From Planctomycetota bacterium (GTDB lineage Bacteria > Planctomycetota > Planctomycetia > Pirellulales > Pirellulaceae): DNA of 64,000 bases. The position numbers were made by a program, and so were the translations under genes. The DNA lies in NCBI GenBank assembly GCA_016872775.1, contig VGZA01000010.1:1-64000 (forward strand). The letters run 5' to 3'. Positions within the stretch are counted from its first letter, which is position 1. Every line of letters begins with the position of its first letter. The notes below the pieces were generated by a model. That model searched no databases, had not been told where the DNA came from, and worked only from the letters and a program-made list of their open reading frames with translations. Below, piece by piece: positions 36,046 to 44,282 of the stretch.

Positions 36046-36834
36046 ATGCCGATCAAAGTTGTGTGCCGCTGCGGGCAAGCGTTTGCCGCAAAAGACGAAT
36101 GGGCCGGCAAGACGCTCAAATGCCCGAAATGCCAATCCGCACTCGCGGTTCCCCAGGCCGCACCCGCCGCGAATCCCGCTTCGCCACTCGTCGACCCCCA
36201 AGCACTCCACGACCTGCTGGACCAGGAAGGCTTTTCCTCGCACGTTGGCGTGCGCTGTCCGAAATGCAACGAACCGATTCCCCCCGGAGGAATCCTCTGT
36301 GTGAGTTGCGGGCAGAATATTCAAACCGGTATGGCGGTGGCATCGAATGTCCGCAAACAAGCGAAGAATCCGGGACACGGCGAGGTGGCCGAGTCGATTC
36401 TCAGTCGCGCGGTCGAAGAATTGAAAAAAGCACCGCCGGTTAAGAACGAGACGGCTGGTGGCATGGTGATGTCGTACCTGCTGACCCTGGGAATGCTGGT
36501 GCTCGTCGCCGGAGGGGCCGCCACCGGCTACTTTCTCTTCCGAATGATGGAAGGGGCGGCCAACAAAACTTACGCGTCAGGCCAGGCGATGACCTGGATC
36601 GGGCTCGGTTTGGGCGGGTTGGGACTGGTCTGGATCGTGATCGTCGGAATGATCGACAACGTCGTCACTGGACTTTTGTGCCTGATCCCGTTTTACCAGT
36701 TCTACTACGGCATCGTAAAAGGCTACCGGTTCCAGCTGTTCCTGATCGTCCTGGGTACGATCATGGTCGCAACCGGTTTGGGACTGATGAGCTTCGGGAA
36801 CAGCCCTGATCCGACCAAACCGGTCGGTTCCTAG
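36046..36834 (+). CDS. Membrane protein with N-terminal zinc ribbons
   Basis: A 262-residue protein. MPIKVVCRCGQAFAAKDEWAG and LKCPKCQSAL form a first CxC...CxxC ribbon. A second ribbon is VRCPKCNEPIPPGGILCVSC. After a linker come four hydrophobic segments (VMSYLLTLGMLVLVAGGAAT, WIGLGLGGLGLVWIVIV, VVTGLLCLIPFYQFYYG and FLIVLGTIMVATGLGLM). The ribbon-plus-membrane layout is frequent in planctomycetes and likely cytoplasm-facing; no function is established. It is divergent from groES. Confidence 0.8.
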   Translation: MPIKVVCRCGQAFAAKDEWAGKTLKCPKCQSALAVPQAAPAANPASPLVDPQALHDLLDQEGFSSHVGVRCPKCNEPIPPGGILCVSCGQNIQTGMAVASNVRKQAKNPGHGEVAESILSRAVEELKKAPPVKNETAGGMVMSYLLTLGMLVLVAGGAATGYFLFRMMEGAANKTYASGQAMTWIGLGLGGLGLVWIVIVGMIDNVVTGLLCLIPFYQFYYGIVKGYRFQLFLIVLGTIMVATGLGLMSFGNSPDPTKPVGS

Positions 36835-37023
36835 CGGGTTCGTTGCCAGTGCGGGTTCGATGCCAGCAAGGGGTGAAACGGCTCCAGCGCCGTACCTGCC
36901 GTACCCGCCAACGGTCGATTCCCGCATTGACCGACCCGGGCGAAATCAGGATACTTTGCCGCCCTAATTGGCCTGTAAAGCCGGTGGAAGGGCTGGAGAA
37001 TATTGAGGTAATTTCCCATTGCG

Positions 37024-38295
37024 ATGTCGACAGACGGCGATGCTTTGACCAAGTACTGTCGAGCGACGGCTGAGCTGGCGCGGGCTGCCGCCGCGTTGTT
37101 GAGCCAGTTGCCTCGAACGGTAAAAGATGAATGGCTGCGCCATTCCGCGCGGGAACTGCGTGACGGTTGCGGGCGCATCCTGCAAGCGAACGATCGAGAT
37201 TTGCAGGAGGCGAAGGACGAGGGACTGCCGGCCGCGTCGCTCGACCGGCTGGCGTTGAATCCCGCACGGGTCGAAGCGATCGCCCAGGCTCTGGAATCGG
37301 TCGCCGAACTTGCGGATCCGGTGGGCGAGCGGATCGAGTCGATCGTCCGTCCAAACGGACTGAGGATCGAGAAGATACGTGTGCCGCTGGGAGTGGTGTT
37401 TTTCGTCTATGAATCACGACCGAACGTCACCGCGGACGCGGCGGCCATCTGTGTCAAGAGCGGCAACGCGGTCATCCTGCGCTGCGGTAAGGAAGCGGCG
37501 CATTCCAGCCGCGCGATCGTGGACATCCTCCACGCATCGGCCGCGTCGACCGGCATCCCCGCGCACGCCGTGCAACTCGTGGACACTCCCGATCGGCAAG
37601 CGGTACGCGTCTTCCTGCGGCTCAACAACTTGATCGATCTGGCGATTCCCCGTGGCGGAGAAGGACTGATCCGGGCTGTCGCCGAGGAGGCGCGGATGCC
37701 GGTGATCAAACATTTCACCGGAAACTGTCACCTGTACGTCGATCGGATGGCCGACCTGTCGATGGCGGTGGAATTGGCGGTGAATTCGAAGTGCCAGCGG
37801 ATGGGTGTCTGCAACGCCTGCGAGTCCCTGCTGGTCCATCGCGATATCGCATCGCGGTTCATTCCCGAAGCCGCACGCGAACTGCAGGCGCGAGGAATCG
37901 AAATCCGCGCCGATGCGCAAAGCCTGCGACTGTTTGCCGGCGGCCAGCCCGCCAGCGAACAGGACTATTACCAGGAGTTTCTCGGCCCGATTGTCAGCCT
38001 GAAGATGGTTGCGACGATCGACGAGGCGATCGAACATATTAATCGCTACGGTTCCCATCACACGGATGGCATCGTCACCAGCGATGAACTGGCCGCCAAC
38101 CGGTTCGCGGACGGTGTCGATAGCGCCGCGGTGATGATCAACGCCAGCACCCGCTTCCACGACGGAGGCGAGTTTGGCCTCGGCGCGGAGATCGGAATCA
38201 GTACCGATAAATTTCACGCGCGCGGACCGTGCGGACTGCGCGAACTGACGAGTTACAAATACGTTTGCAGAGGACAGGGCCAGATACGGAGTTGA
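37024..38295 (+). CDS. proA: Gamma-glutamyl phosphate reductase
   Basis: A 423-residue aldehyde dehydrogenase-fold enzyme that reduces L-glutamyl 5-phosphate to glutamate-5-semialdehyde with NADPH in proline synthesis. Motifs are VPLGVVFFVYESRPNVTADA, SGNAVILRCGKEA, IPRGGEGLIRAV and the catalytic cysteine in RMGVCNACESLLVH, ending with TKFHARGPCGLRELTSYKYV-type sequence. Length is normal. No proB is adjacent, so this is a dispersed pathway gene. The ATG at 37024 fits the family start. Confidence 0.97.
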   Translation: MSTDGDALTKYCRATAELARAAAALLSQLPRTVKDEWLRHSARELRDGCGRILQANDRDLQEAKDEGLPAASLDRLALNPARVEAIAQALESVAELADPVGERIESIVRPNGLRIEKIRVPLGVVFFVYESRPNVTADAAAICVKSGNAVILRCGKEAAHSSRAIVDILHASAASTGIPAHAVQLVDTPDRQAVRVFLRLNNLIDLAIPRGGEGLIRAVAEEARMPVIKHFTGNCHLYVDRMADLSMAVELAVNSKCQRMGVCNACESLLVHRDIASRFIPEAARELQARGIEIRADAQSLRLFAGGQPASEQDYYQEFLGPIVSLKMVATIDEAIEHINRYGSHHTDGIVTSDELAANRFADGVDSAAVMINASTRFHDGGEFGLGAEIGISTDKFHARGPCGLRELTSYKYVCRGQGQIRS

Positions 38296-38400
38296 GCCAG
38301 CCGACGGCGCGCGTCGCCCTCGACGTTCGCGACACCGTTGAAAACGAACCCGTCGAAACGGTTTCCGTCGGGGGCAGTTCAGGTCAAGGAGGACCATGCA

Positions 38401-39411
38401 ATGGCTGACGAAGTCTTGAGTCAGGCGGAAGTCGAAAGTCTGCTCAGCGCGCTGGACGCCTCGCCTGCCAAGCCGGTCACGGCGGGCGCGATGCCGCAGA
38501 GCAGCCCGCGAAGTCGCGAAAAAATTTCCCCTTACGATTTCAAACGGCCGGAACGCGTCGGCAAAGACCAGATGCGCGCCTTGCAGTCGCTGTACGACGG
38601 TTTCAGCCGCAATTTTGGGGCCTCCCTCTCCGCATTGCTGCGGTCGATCATCGAAGTGAAACTGACGAGCGTCGACCAGCTGACCTACAGCGAATTTGTC
38701 TTCAGCCTCGAAAGCCCCACCTGCTTCAACCTGGTCCGCGCGGAACCGCTCGAAGGACACCTGATTCTCGATATCAATCCGTCGATTCTGTTCCCGATCA
38801 TCGATCGGCTGCTGGGCGGCGGAAAGGACACGACGCCTCCCGCGCGCCGACCCCTGACCGAAATTGAACTGCGGCTGGTCGCACGCATCACGTCGCTGTT
38901 CCTGGCGGAGATGAAACATGCCTGGGAGAATGTGGTGCAACTCAACCTGTCCGTAGATCGCGTCGAAAGTAACCCGCAGCTCGTGCAGATCGTACCGCCC
39001 AACGAAGTCATCATCCTGATCAGCTTCGAACTCGCGCTCGGCGACGTGCGCGGCATGATCAACCTCTGCATTCCCTTCAACGCAATTGAACGCGTAGGGA
39101 GCAAGCTGACAAATAACAGCTGGCCCAGCTACGGACGCACCGGAGTCAACGCAGAAACGGTCGCGGCGATCGCGAAACGGATGGACCGCTCCCTGGTGGA
39201 GATGGTCGTGACTCTGGCCGAAACCACAATCACCACCGAAGACCTCGTCGGCCTTCGCGTCGGCGACATCATCACCACCGACAAAGACGTCCACGCACCG
39301 CTGGAAGTCGCCGTCGCCGGCGTCACCAAATTCGAGGCCAGTCCCGGCGCCTACCGCGGTTTCAAAGCGGTCCAGGTGGCAACCCCCGTTTCGGAAAAGA
39401 CCGGCCGCTGA
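38401..39411 (+). CDS. fliM: Flagellar motor switch protein FliM
   Basis: A 336-residue FliM, the C-ring protein that binds CheY-P and reverses the motor. AAGGAGG lies nine bases before the ATG at 38401, and MADEVLSQAEVESLLSAL is the CheY-P-binding segment. The middle domain includes SPYDFKRPERVGKDQMRALQ and LGGGKDTTP. The C-terminal SpoA-like domain includes LRVGDIITTDKDVHAPLEVA. It stands alone between proA and the rrf2/cysH pair; no fliN, fliL or other flagellar gene is in the window. It ends three bases from the end of the Rrf2 gene. Confidence 0.95.
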   Translation: MADEVLSQAEVESLLSALDASPAKPVTAGAMPQSSPRSREKISPYDFKRPERVGKDQMRALQSLYDGFSRNFGASLSALLRSIIEVKLTSVDQLTYSEFVFSLESPTCFNLVRAEPLEGHLILDINPSILFPIIDRLLGGGKDTTPPARRPLTEIELRLVARITSLFLAEMKHAWENVVQLNLSVDRVESNPQLVQIVPPNEVIILISFELALGDVRGMINLCIPFNAIERVGSKLTNNSWPSYGRTGVNAETVAAIAKRMDRSLVEMVVTLAETTITTEDLVGLRVGDIITTDKDVHAPLEVAVAGVTKFEASPGAYRGFKAVQVATPVSEKTGR

Positions 39412-39414
39412 ATA

Positions 39415-39837
39415 CTAGATGTAATACATCGCTTCGGCGTGCTGTTCGAGCTGCTCCAGCAGCGCCGCGATCGTCGTGCGACTCAAATAGTCCTTCTGGA
39501 CCCGGTCGGCTTCCCGCCAGACCGCCTGAAGCACTTGAGCCGCACGCGTCCCGTCCGCTCCCACTCCCGCACTGCTGGACGCTTCCGTCACCGAGAGAAC
39601 TTCGCCCACAGTAATCGCCCGCGGATGGCGGACGAGCCTGTAGCCGCCCGCCGCGCCACGCACGCTCTCGACAATTCCCGCGCTCTTGAGCTGCAGGAGA
39701 ATCTGCACAAGAAACGGCGTAGGTATCTGATGCTGATCGGAAATCTGCCGCAGCGGTACCGGCTGGCCCCCACTAAACTGCCGGGCCAACTCCAGCACCG
39801 CCAGGCATGCATACTGCGTTCGCGCCGAGATATTCAC
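39415..39837 (-). CDS. Rrf2 family transcriptional regulator
   Basis: A 140-residue winged-helix regulator starting at GTG (VNISARTQYACLAVLELARQ). The core includes PLRQISDQHQIPTPFLVQIL and the wing VRGAAGGYRLVRHP, typical of Rrf2 proteins. The three cysteines that hold the Fe-S cluster in IscR are absent (only one Cys, near the N-terminus), as in CymR, the cysteine-metabolism regulator. The GTG start overlaps the cysH stop as GTGA, so the two genes are translationally coupled. It probably controls sulfate reduction, perhaps including its own operon (inference). Confidence 0.9.
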   Translation of the reverse strand: MNISARTQYACLAVLELARQFSGGQPVPLRQISDQHQIPTPFLVQILLQLKSAGIVESVRGAAGGYRLVRHPRAITVGEVLSVTEASSSAGVGADGTRAAQVLQAVWREADRVQKDYLSRTTIAALLEQLEQHAEAMYYI

Positions 39838-40706
39838 GACTTCAATTCGCCCGCCTGGTCCGCCTGCCCCGCCTGCGCTTCGATCGAATGCAGCCCGCAT
39901 TCCGTCTTGGCAAACCCGCTCCAACGCCCCGCCCGCTCGTCCTCGCCAAAGACCACCGCCCGCGTGCACGGCCAGCAGCCGATGCTCGGATACCCTTGAT
40001 CGTGCAATGAATTGTAGGGAATGTCGTGATCGACAATCAGCTTCCAGACATCGGCCTTGGTCCAGTTCGCCAGCGGACTTACCTTGACCAGTCCGAACTT
40101 CTTGTCCCAACCCACAATCGGCGCTCGCGCACGGTCCGGACTCTGGTCGCGCCGAATCGCACTCGCCCAGGCCTGCATCCCCACAACCGCACGCGTCAAC
40201 ACCGCAAGCTTGCGGTCCGCGCAGCACCGATCCGGGTTCGACTTATAAACCGGACCGCCGTGCAACGCTTCATATTCCGCCACCGTCGTCTCCGGACGCT
40301 TCAACTCGATCGCGATCCCGTACCGCTCCAAGACCCGCTCACGCAATTGCAGCGTCTCCGGAAATTGATACCCTGTATCGAGATTGAAGATCGGTGTTTG
40401 AGGAGCAATTTCGGCCAGGAAGTGAACCAGCACCATTCCCTCCGGGCCAAATGCCGTCGCCATCGTGAAACGCTTCGGGAAACGCTGAACCGCCCATTGC
40501 AAAATTCGCTGCGGCGAGGCAGTCTCCAACGCCTCACTCGCAGCCGCCAGCTCGTTCCCGAGCTCGACGGTCCACTGCAGCGAACCCTCATTGCCGCTTT
40601 CCGCAGCGACTGGAACCGATGCCATCGTCCTCAACCCCGTCCCGAACTCCCGAGCAACCGCAGCACTCAAGCTTTCCGCGGCGACCGTGCTGAACACACT
40701 GCTCAT
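39834..40706 (-). CDS. cysH: Phosphoadenylyl/adenylyl-sulfate reductase (CysH)
   Basis: A 290-residue PAPS/APS reductase that makes sulfite from activated sulfate. N-loop-type FGPEGMVLVHFLAE, then NLDTGYQFPET. The cysteine set RCCADRK and GCWPCTR binds a [4Fe-4S] cluster, which indicates the APS-type (assimilatory APR) enzyme or a cluster-bearing CysH. The catalytic cysteine is in KTECGLH near the end. GGGAGGGGG lies just before the ATG at 40706. It is followed by the overlapping rrf2 gene. No cysD, cysN or sulfite reductase is nearby. Confidence 0.95.
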   Translation of the reverse strand: MSSVFSTVAAESLSAAVAREFGTGLRTMASVPVAAESGNEGSLQWTVELGNELAAASEALETASPQRILQWAVQRFPKRFTMATAFGPEGMVLVHFLAEIAPQTPIFNLDTGYQFPETLQLRERVLERYGIAIELKRPETTVAEYEALHGGPVYKSNPDRCCADRKLAVLTRAVVGMQAWASAIRRDQSPDRARAPIVGWDKKFGLVKVSPLANWTKADVWKLIVDHDIPYNSLHDQGYPSIGCWPCTRAVVFGEDERAGRWSGFAKTECGLHSIEAQAGQADQAGELKS

Positions 40707-40738
40707 TTCCCCCTCCCGGTAACCACGATCGGCTTAAT

Positions 40739-40761
40739 CTTAATATACATAATCAACTAAG
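40739..40761. promoter_or_regulatory. Candidate Rrf2 operator upstream of cysH
   Basis: CTTAATATACATAATCAACT, then AAG, forms an AT-rich imperfect palindrome with CTTA/TAAG ends in otherwise GC-rich DNA, 33 bases upstream of the cysH start codon. Its size and composition fit the 20-25 bp dyads bound by CymR-like Rrf2 regulators. The assignment is inferred from position only. Confidence 0.4.
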
Positions 40762-40875
40762 TAAAGTATCGGTTCGCACCTTGAGTAATATCGGAAAATT
40801 CACTAGGGGCTCTCCAGTTGCAAATACCGGCATTTCCCATAGGTTGGGTGGCTGGCACCATCCTGCCCAAAACAG

Positions 40876-40973
40876 CCCAACGTGGCCGGGGCATCCCTGC
40901 CCAAGCAGTCCCACGTGGCTGAGGCATTCTGCCAAGCATCCCCACGTGGCTGGGGCATACTGCCCCAGCAGCC
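40876..40973. repeat. Three tandem ~33-bp repeats (CCCACGTGGCTGGGGCAT...)
   Basis: Units start at 40876, 40910 and 40941 with CCCA(A)CGTGGC, then GGGCAT or AGGCAT, then CTGCCCAAGCAG-like ends. A partial copy, TGGCACCATCCTGCCCAAAA, precedes them at 40853. The third unit contains TGGGGCA-TAC-TGCCCCA, a perfect hairpin. Confidence 0.7.
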
Positions 40974-40997
40974 CGGGACGTCAAGCACTCCGCCAGG

Positions 40998-42395
40998 TCA
41001 GCTCAGTTCGACTTCTTCCTGGTACGCCGGCACGGAGACATCGAGTTTCCAGCGGTCGCGGATTTCGGCCGCCAGATGCTGTGCGACGGACTCCTCGCCA
41101 TGGGTCAGGAAGAGTCTCTTCAGTCCGGAGATGTTTCCGAGCCATTCCAGCAGTCCCGATCGGTCGGCGTGGCCGGAGAAGCCGAAGATCTGTTGAATCT
41201 GGGCGCGGACTTTGAATTCTTGTCCGTGGATGCGCACGATCGGATTACCTTCCAGGATCGTTCGGCCGAGCGTACCTTGACCCTGGTAGCCGACGAACAG
41301 GATCGTCGATTCCGATCGGCCCAGATTCTGCCGCAGGTGGTGTTTGATGCGACCGGCGGTGCACATCCCGGAGCTGGCCATGATGATACATGGTTTTCTG
41401 TAGTTGTTGATGGCGCGCGATTCATTGACCGAGCGGCAGAAGGTGAGTCCGGGGAATCGCAGCGGGGGCCGGTTATCGGCCATCATGGCGAGTGTCTCCT
41501 CATCAAAGAAATCGCCCAATCCGCGATAGATTTCGGTAACGTCGACGGCCATGGGGCTATCGACGAATACTTTCAGTCGGGGGATCCGCGCGCGGTTCAC
41601 GAGTCGGCTGATGTAGAACATCAGTTCCTGGGCACGTTCGACCGCGAAGGTCGGGATCACGACGTTGCCGCCGCGACGAGCGGTTTCGCAGATGATCTTC
41701 TCGAGTTGCGTTTCGACGTCTTCTTTTTTGCGATGTTCGCGATCGCCGTAGGTCGATTCCATCACGGCGTAGTCGGCGGACGTCAGAAAGGTCGGATCGC
41801 GGATCAGGGGTTTGTCGTGTTGTCCGATGTCGCCCGAAAAAACGATGCGTCGGGTCCGACCTTGTTCGGTGACATCGAGTTGGATCATTGCTGAACCGAG
41901 GATATGTCCGGCGTCGAAGAAGCAGGCTTGGAGATGGTCGAAGACTTTGAATGGCTGACCGTAGCTGATGGGTTGGAAGAGTTTCAGCGATTCGGTCACG
42001 TCCAGGTCGGTAAAGAGAACCCGTTCGGGGTATGCCGATTTACGACCTTCGCGGGCATGTCGGCGCGCTTTGTAATTGGCGTCTTCGTTTTGGATTTTGG
42101 CCGCGTCGCGAAGCACTACCTCCGCCAGTTCCACCGATGCGCGGGTAGTGTAGATCGGACCGCGAAATCCCTCGCGCACCAGGCGGGGGATCAATCCGCT
42201 ATGGTCGATATGGACGTGGGTGAGCAGCAGCGCGTCGACCTGGTTCTGGGGGATCGGGCAGGCATGCCAGTTACGATCCTCGAAGGGCCGTTCCTGAAAC
42301 ATTCCGCAGTCAATCATGACCTGCTGGCCCATCGAATCGATGCAATATTTTGATCCGGTCACCTGACGATTCGCACCAAGAAAGTGCAATTTCAT
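40998..42395 (-). CDS. MBL-fold/beta-CASP RNA nuclease (CPSF-73-like)
   Basis: A 465-residue metallo-beta-lactamase with beta-CASP and RMMBL domains. MKLHFLGANRQVTGSKYCI opens the fold. Motifs follow: THVHIDHSG (HxHxDH), DAGHILGSAMI, VFSGDIGQHD, MESTYGDR, beta-CASP VVIPTFAVERAQELMFYI and IIMASSGMCTAGRI, then FGFSGHADRSGLLEW and LTHGEES. The family cleaves or trims RNA in the cytoplasm; bacterial members of this length are ribonucleases of uncertain target. No partner gene is obvious. It is upstream of the three-unit repeat and reads away from the PNP genes. Confidence 0.93.
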   Translation of the reverse strand: MKLHFLGANRQVTGSKYCIDSMGQQVMIDCGMFQERPFEDRNWHACPIPQNQVDALLLTHVHIDHSGLIPRLVREGFRGPIYTTRASVELAEVVLRDAAKIQNEDANYKARRHAREGRKSAYPERVLFTDLDVTESLKLFQPISYGQPFKVFDHLQACFFDAGHILGSAMIQLDVTEQGRTRRIVFSGDIGQHDKPLIRDPTFLTSADYAVMESTYGDREHRKKEDVETQLEKIICETARRGGNVVIPTFAVERAQELMFYISRLVNRARIPRLKVFVDSPMAVDVTEIYRGLGDFFDEETLAMMADNRPPLRFPGLTFCRSVNESRAINNYRKPCIIMASSGMCTAGRIKHHLRQNLGRSESTILFVGYQGQGTLGRTILEGNPIVRIHGQEFKVRAQIQQIFGFSGHADRSGLLEWLGNISGLKRLFLTHGEESVAQHLAAEIRDRWKLDVSVPAYQEEVELS

Positions 42396-42494
42396 GGTAA
42401 AGCCTTTCGCCCGAACCTCGGTTTGAAAACGGGGGTTTTTCGTGAGCTACAAGTGTAACGGCAAAACCTGGCATGATGGGAGCCGCGGCGCCGA

Positions 42495-43397
42495 TTACTG
42501 CGGGGCCCCTGTCCCGGCATTGGTGAGGAACGCCGCGATCGTGCGTCCAAGGTCGGCCGCGGCATCGGCCGCGGCTTGGGCGACTTCAGCGCCGCTCGTC
42601 TTATCCAGGCGGTCGGGGTGAGCCACATTCGTTACGGTGGAAAGGCCAGCCACGCGCAGTCCCAGCCGGTTGGCTTCGAGCACTTCCGGGATGGTCGACA
42701 TACCAACGACGTCGCCGCCGAGACGTCGGGCCATGCGGTATTCGGCGCGCGTTTCGTAGTTTGGACCAAGCATGCCGACGTAGACTCCTGGCACGATGGG
42801 AGCTCGCGCCGCGCGGCCGGCTTGGAGTATTGCGCGCAGCAGTCGCGGGCAGTAGCCCAACGAACGGCGGCCGCCGAACGACGGTTCGGCGGGCGATTCG
42901 CAGAGCGGCTCAAAGGGCGGTTGGTCGGGTTTCTCGATTGCAGTTGAGCCGGGCGCGACGGCGCGTCCCATCAGGTTGATATGATCGCTGATCGCCACGA
43001 TGTCGCCGACGCTCAACAGGGGATTAACGCCTCCGCTCGCGTTCGTCACCAGCAGCATTTCAGCGCCCAGTTCCCAGGCGATCCGAACGGGCAGCGTCAC
43101 CTCCGCAAACCGATAACCTTCGTAGAGATGCACGCGCCCCTGGAAAGCGACAATCGGCGTATCGGCAAGTCGGCCACACGCCAATTGTCCTCGATGTCCG
43201 ATCGACGTCGCCTGGGGAAAACCGGGCAGGGAACGGTAGTCGATGCAGGTTTGCAGCTGCATCGAATCGACGAAACCACCGAGCCCGGTTCCCAGAATAA
43301 TGGCGGCGCGGGGCTGGCAATTCCAGGCGTTGCAAATCGACTCGACGGCGGAGCGGAGTGTCCGCGGCGTTTCTGGCGGGCGATCATGAAGCGACAT
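42495..43397 (-). CDS. Purine nucleoside phosphorylase, first of two tandem copies
   Basis: A 300-residue trimeric-type PNP (class II, MTAP/PNP family) that splits purine nucleosides with phosphate. Phosphate site ILGTGLGGFVDSM, GHRGQLACGR, GRVHLYEGY and TNASGGVNPLLSVGDIV. Base site GPNYETRAEYRMARRLG (Glu of the base pocket) and VGMSTIPEVLEANRLGLRVA. The position matching human Asn243 is Asn (STVTNVAHPD), so 6-oxopurine nucleosides (inosine, guanosine) are expected substrates. An insert of about 30 residues (PPFEPLCESPAEPSFGGRRS) is unusual. It follows PNP2 on the minus strand after 33 bases. Confidence 0.93.
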   Translation of the reverse strand: MSLHDRPPETPRTLRSAVESICNAWNCQPRAAIILGTGLGGFVDSMQLQTCIDYRSLPGFPQATSIGHRGQLACGRLADTPIVAFQGRVHLYEGYRFAEVTLPVRIAWELGAEMLLVTNASGGVNPLLSVGDIVAISDHINLMGRAVAPGSTAIEKPDQPPFEPLCESPAEPSFGGRRSLGYCPRLLRAILQAGRAARAPIVPGVYVGMLGPNYETRAEYRMARRLGGDVVGMSTIPEVLEANRLGLRVAGLSTVTNVAHPDRLDKTSGAEVAQAAADAAADLGRTIAAFLTNAGTGAPQ

Positions 43398-43430
43398 TTC
43401 CCGGTCCCGCGCGGCGCGACTGCGCCACGT

Positions 43431-44261
43431 TCAATGCGGCCATTCGGCCGCGAGTACTCCCGTAACGATTTTTCTCAGATGGGGTTCCGCCCCATTCGCG
43501 GTCGCGATGATCCTGGCGATGTTGGCTGGTTCGAGGCAATCAGGAAGGCACATGTCGGTGACAATCGACAGTCCTAAAACTCGCAGGCCGCAGTGGGCGG
43601 CGACGATGACTTCGGGAACGGTCGACATTCCAACGATATCCGCGCCGATCAGCCGCAGGAATCGGTATTCGGCGCGCGTTTCCAGATTTGGACCCAGCAC
43701 CGCCACAAACACTCCGCGATGGGCGACGATGTCGCCGCGCCGCGCGATTTCGAGTGCCCGTTCGGTCAGCCGACGATCGTACGGTTGGCTCATGTCGGGG
43801 AAGCGGGGCCCCAGGCGATCGTCATTAATTCCAACCAGCGGGTTGTCGCCCATCAGGTTGATATGGTCGTCGATCACGACGATATCGCCGGCCGAATAGT
43901 ACGGGTTCATCCCGCCGCTGGCATTGGAGACAACCAGCAGTTCGGCGCCGAGCGCTTTCATCACCCTTACCGGCAGAGTGATCGCCTGCAGGGGATAACC
44001 TTCGTAGGCATGAAAGCGCCCTTCCATGGCGGCGACAGGCACGCCGGCCAGGGCACCCAGGACGAGTCGTCCGCGGTGCGAAACGGCGGTCGATCGCGGG
44101 AAGTGCGGGATCTCCTCGTATTCGATTGCCGCTTCGACCGTCATCTGATCGACGAGTCCGCCGAGTCCCGTGCCCAGAATGATCCCGGCTTTCACGTTGC
44201 CGTTCCAGACTTGCCGGATGCGTGCCACGGCATCGGCGATCTGGCCCCAAAGTTCTTGCAT
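43431..44261 (-). CDS. Purine nucleoside phosphorylase, second copy, with Asp at the base-specificity position
   Basis: A 276-residue PNP/MTAP family protein, upstream in the operon of the first copy. Phosphate site ILGTGLGGLVDQM, SHRGRLVLG, GRFHAYEGYPLQ and SNASGGMNPYYSAGDIV. Base site GPNLETRAEYRFLRLIG, then VGMSTVPEVIVAAHCGLRVL. The residue aligned with human Asn243 is Asp (LSIVTDMCLPDCL). An Asp here is seen in MTAP, and in human PNP it shifts preference toward 6-aminopurines, so adenosine or methylthioadenosine may be the substrate (inference). Confidence 0.92.
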   Translation of the reverse strand: MQELWGQIADAVARIRQVWNGNVKAGIILGTGLGGLVDQMTVEAAIEYEEIPHFPRSTAVSHRGRLVLGALAGVPVAAMEGRFHAYEGYPLQAITLPVRVMKALGAELLVVSNASGGMNPYYSAGDIVVIDDHINLMGDNPLVGINDDRLGPRFPDMSQPYDRRLTERALEIARRGDIVAHRGVFVAVLGPNLETRAEYRFLRLIGADIVGMSTVPEVIVAAHCGLRVLGLSIVTDMCLPDCLEPANIARIIATANGAEPHLRKIVTGVLAAEWPH

Positions 44262-44282
44262 TCTCCCTCTCCCTTCTCGCTT

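Larger units (their letters stand above)
40707..40997. other. 291-base spacer with operator-like and repeat sequences
   Basis: It holds the palindrome at 40739-40761 near cysH and the three-unit repeat at 40876-40973 near the end of the beta-CASP gene. No gene is visible. Confidence 0.6.
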
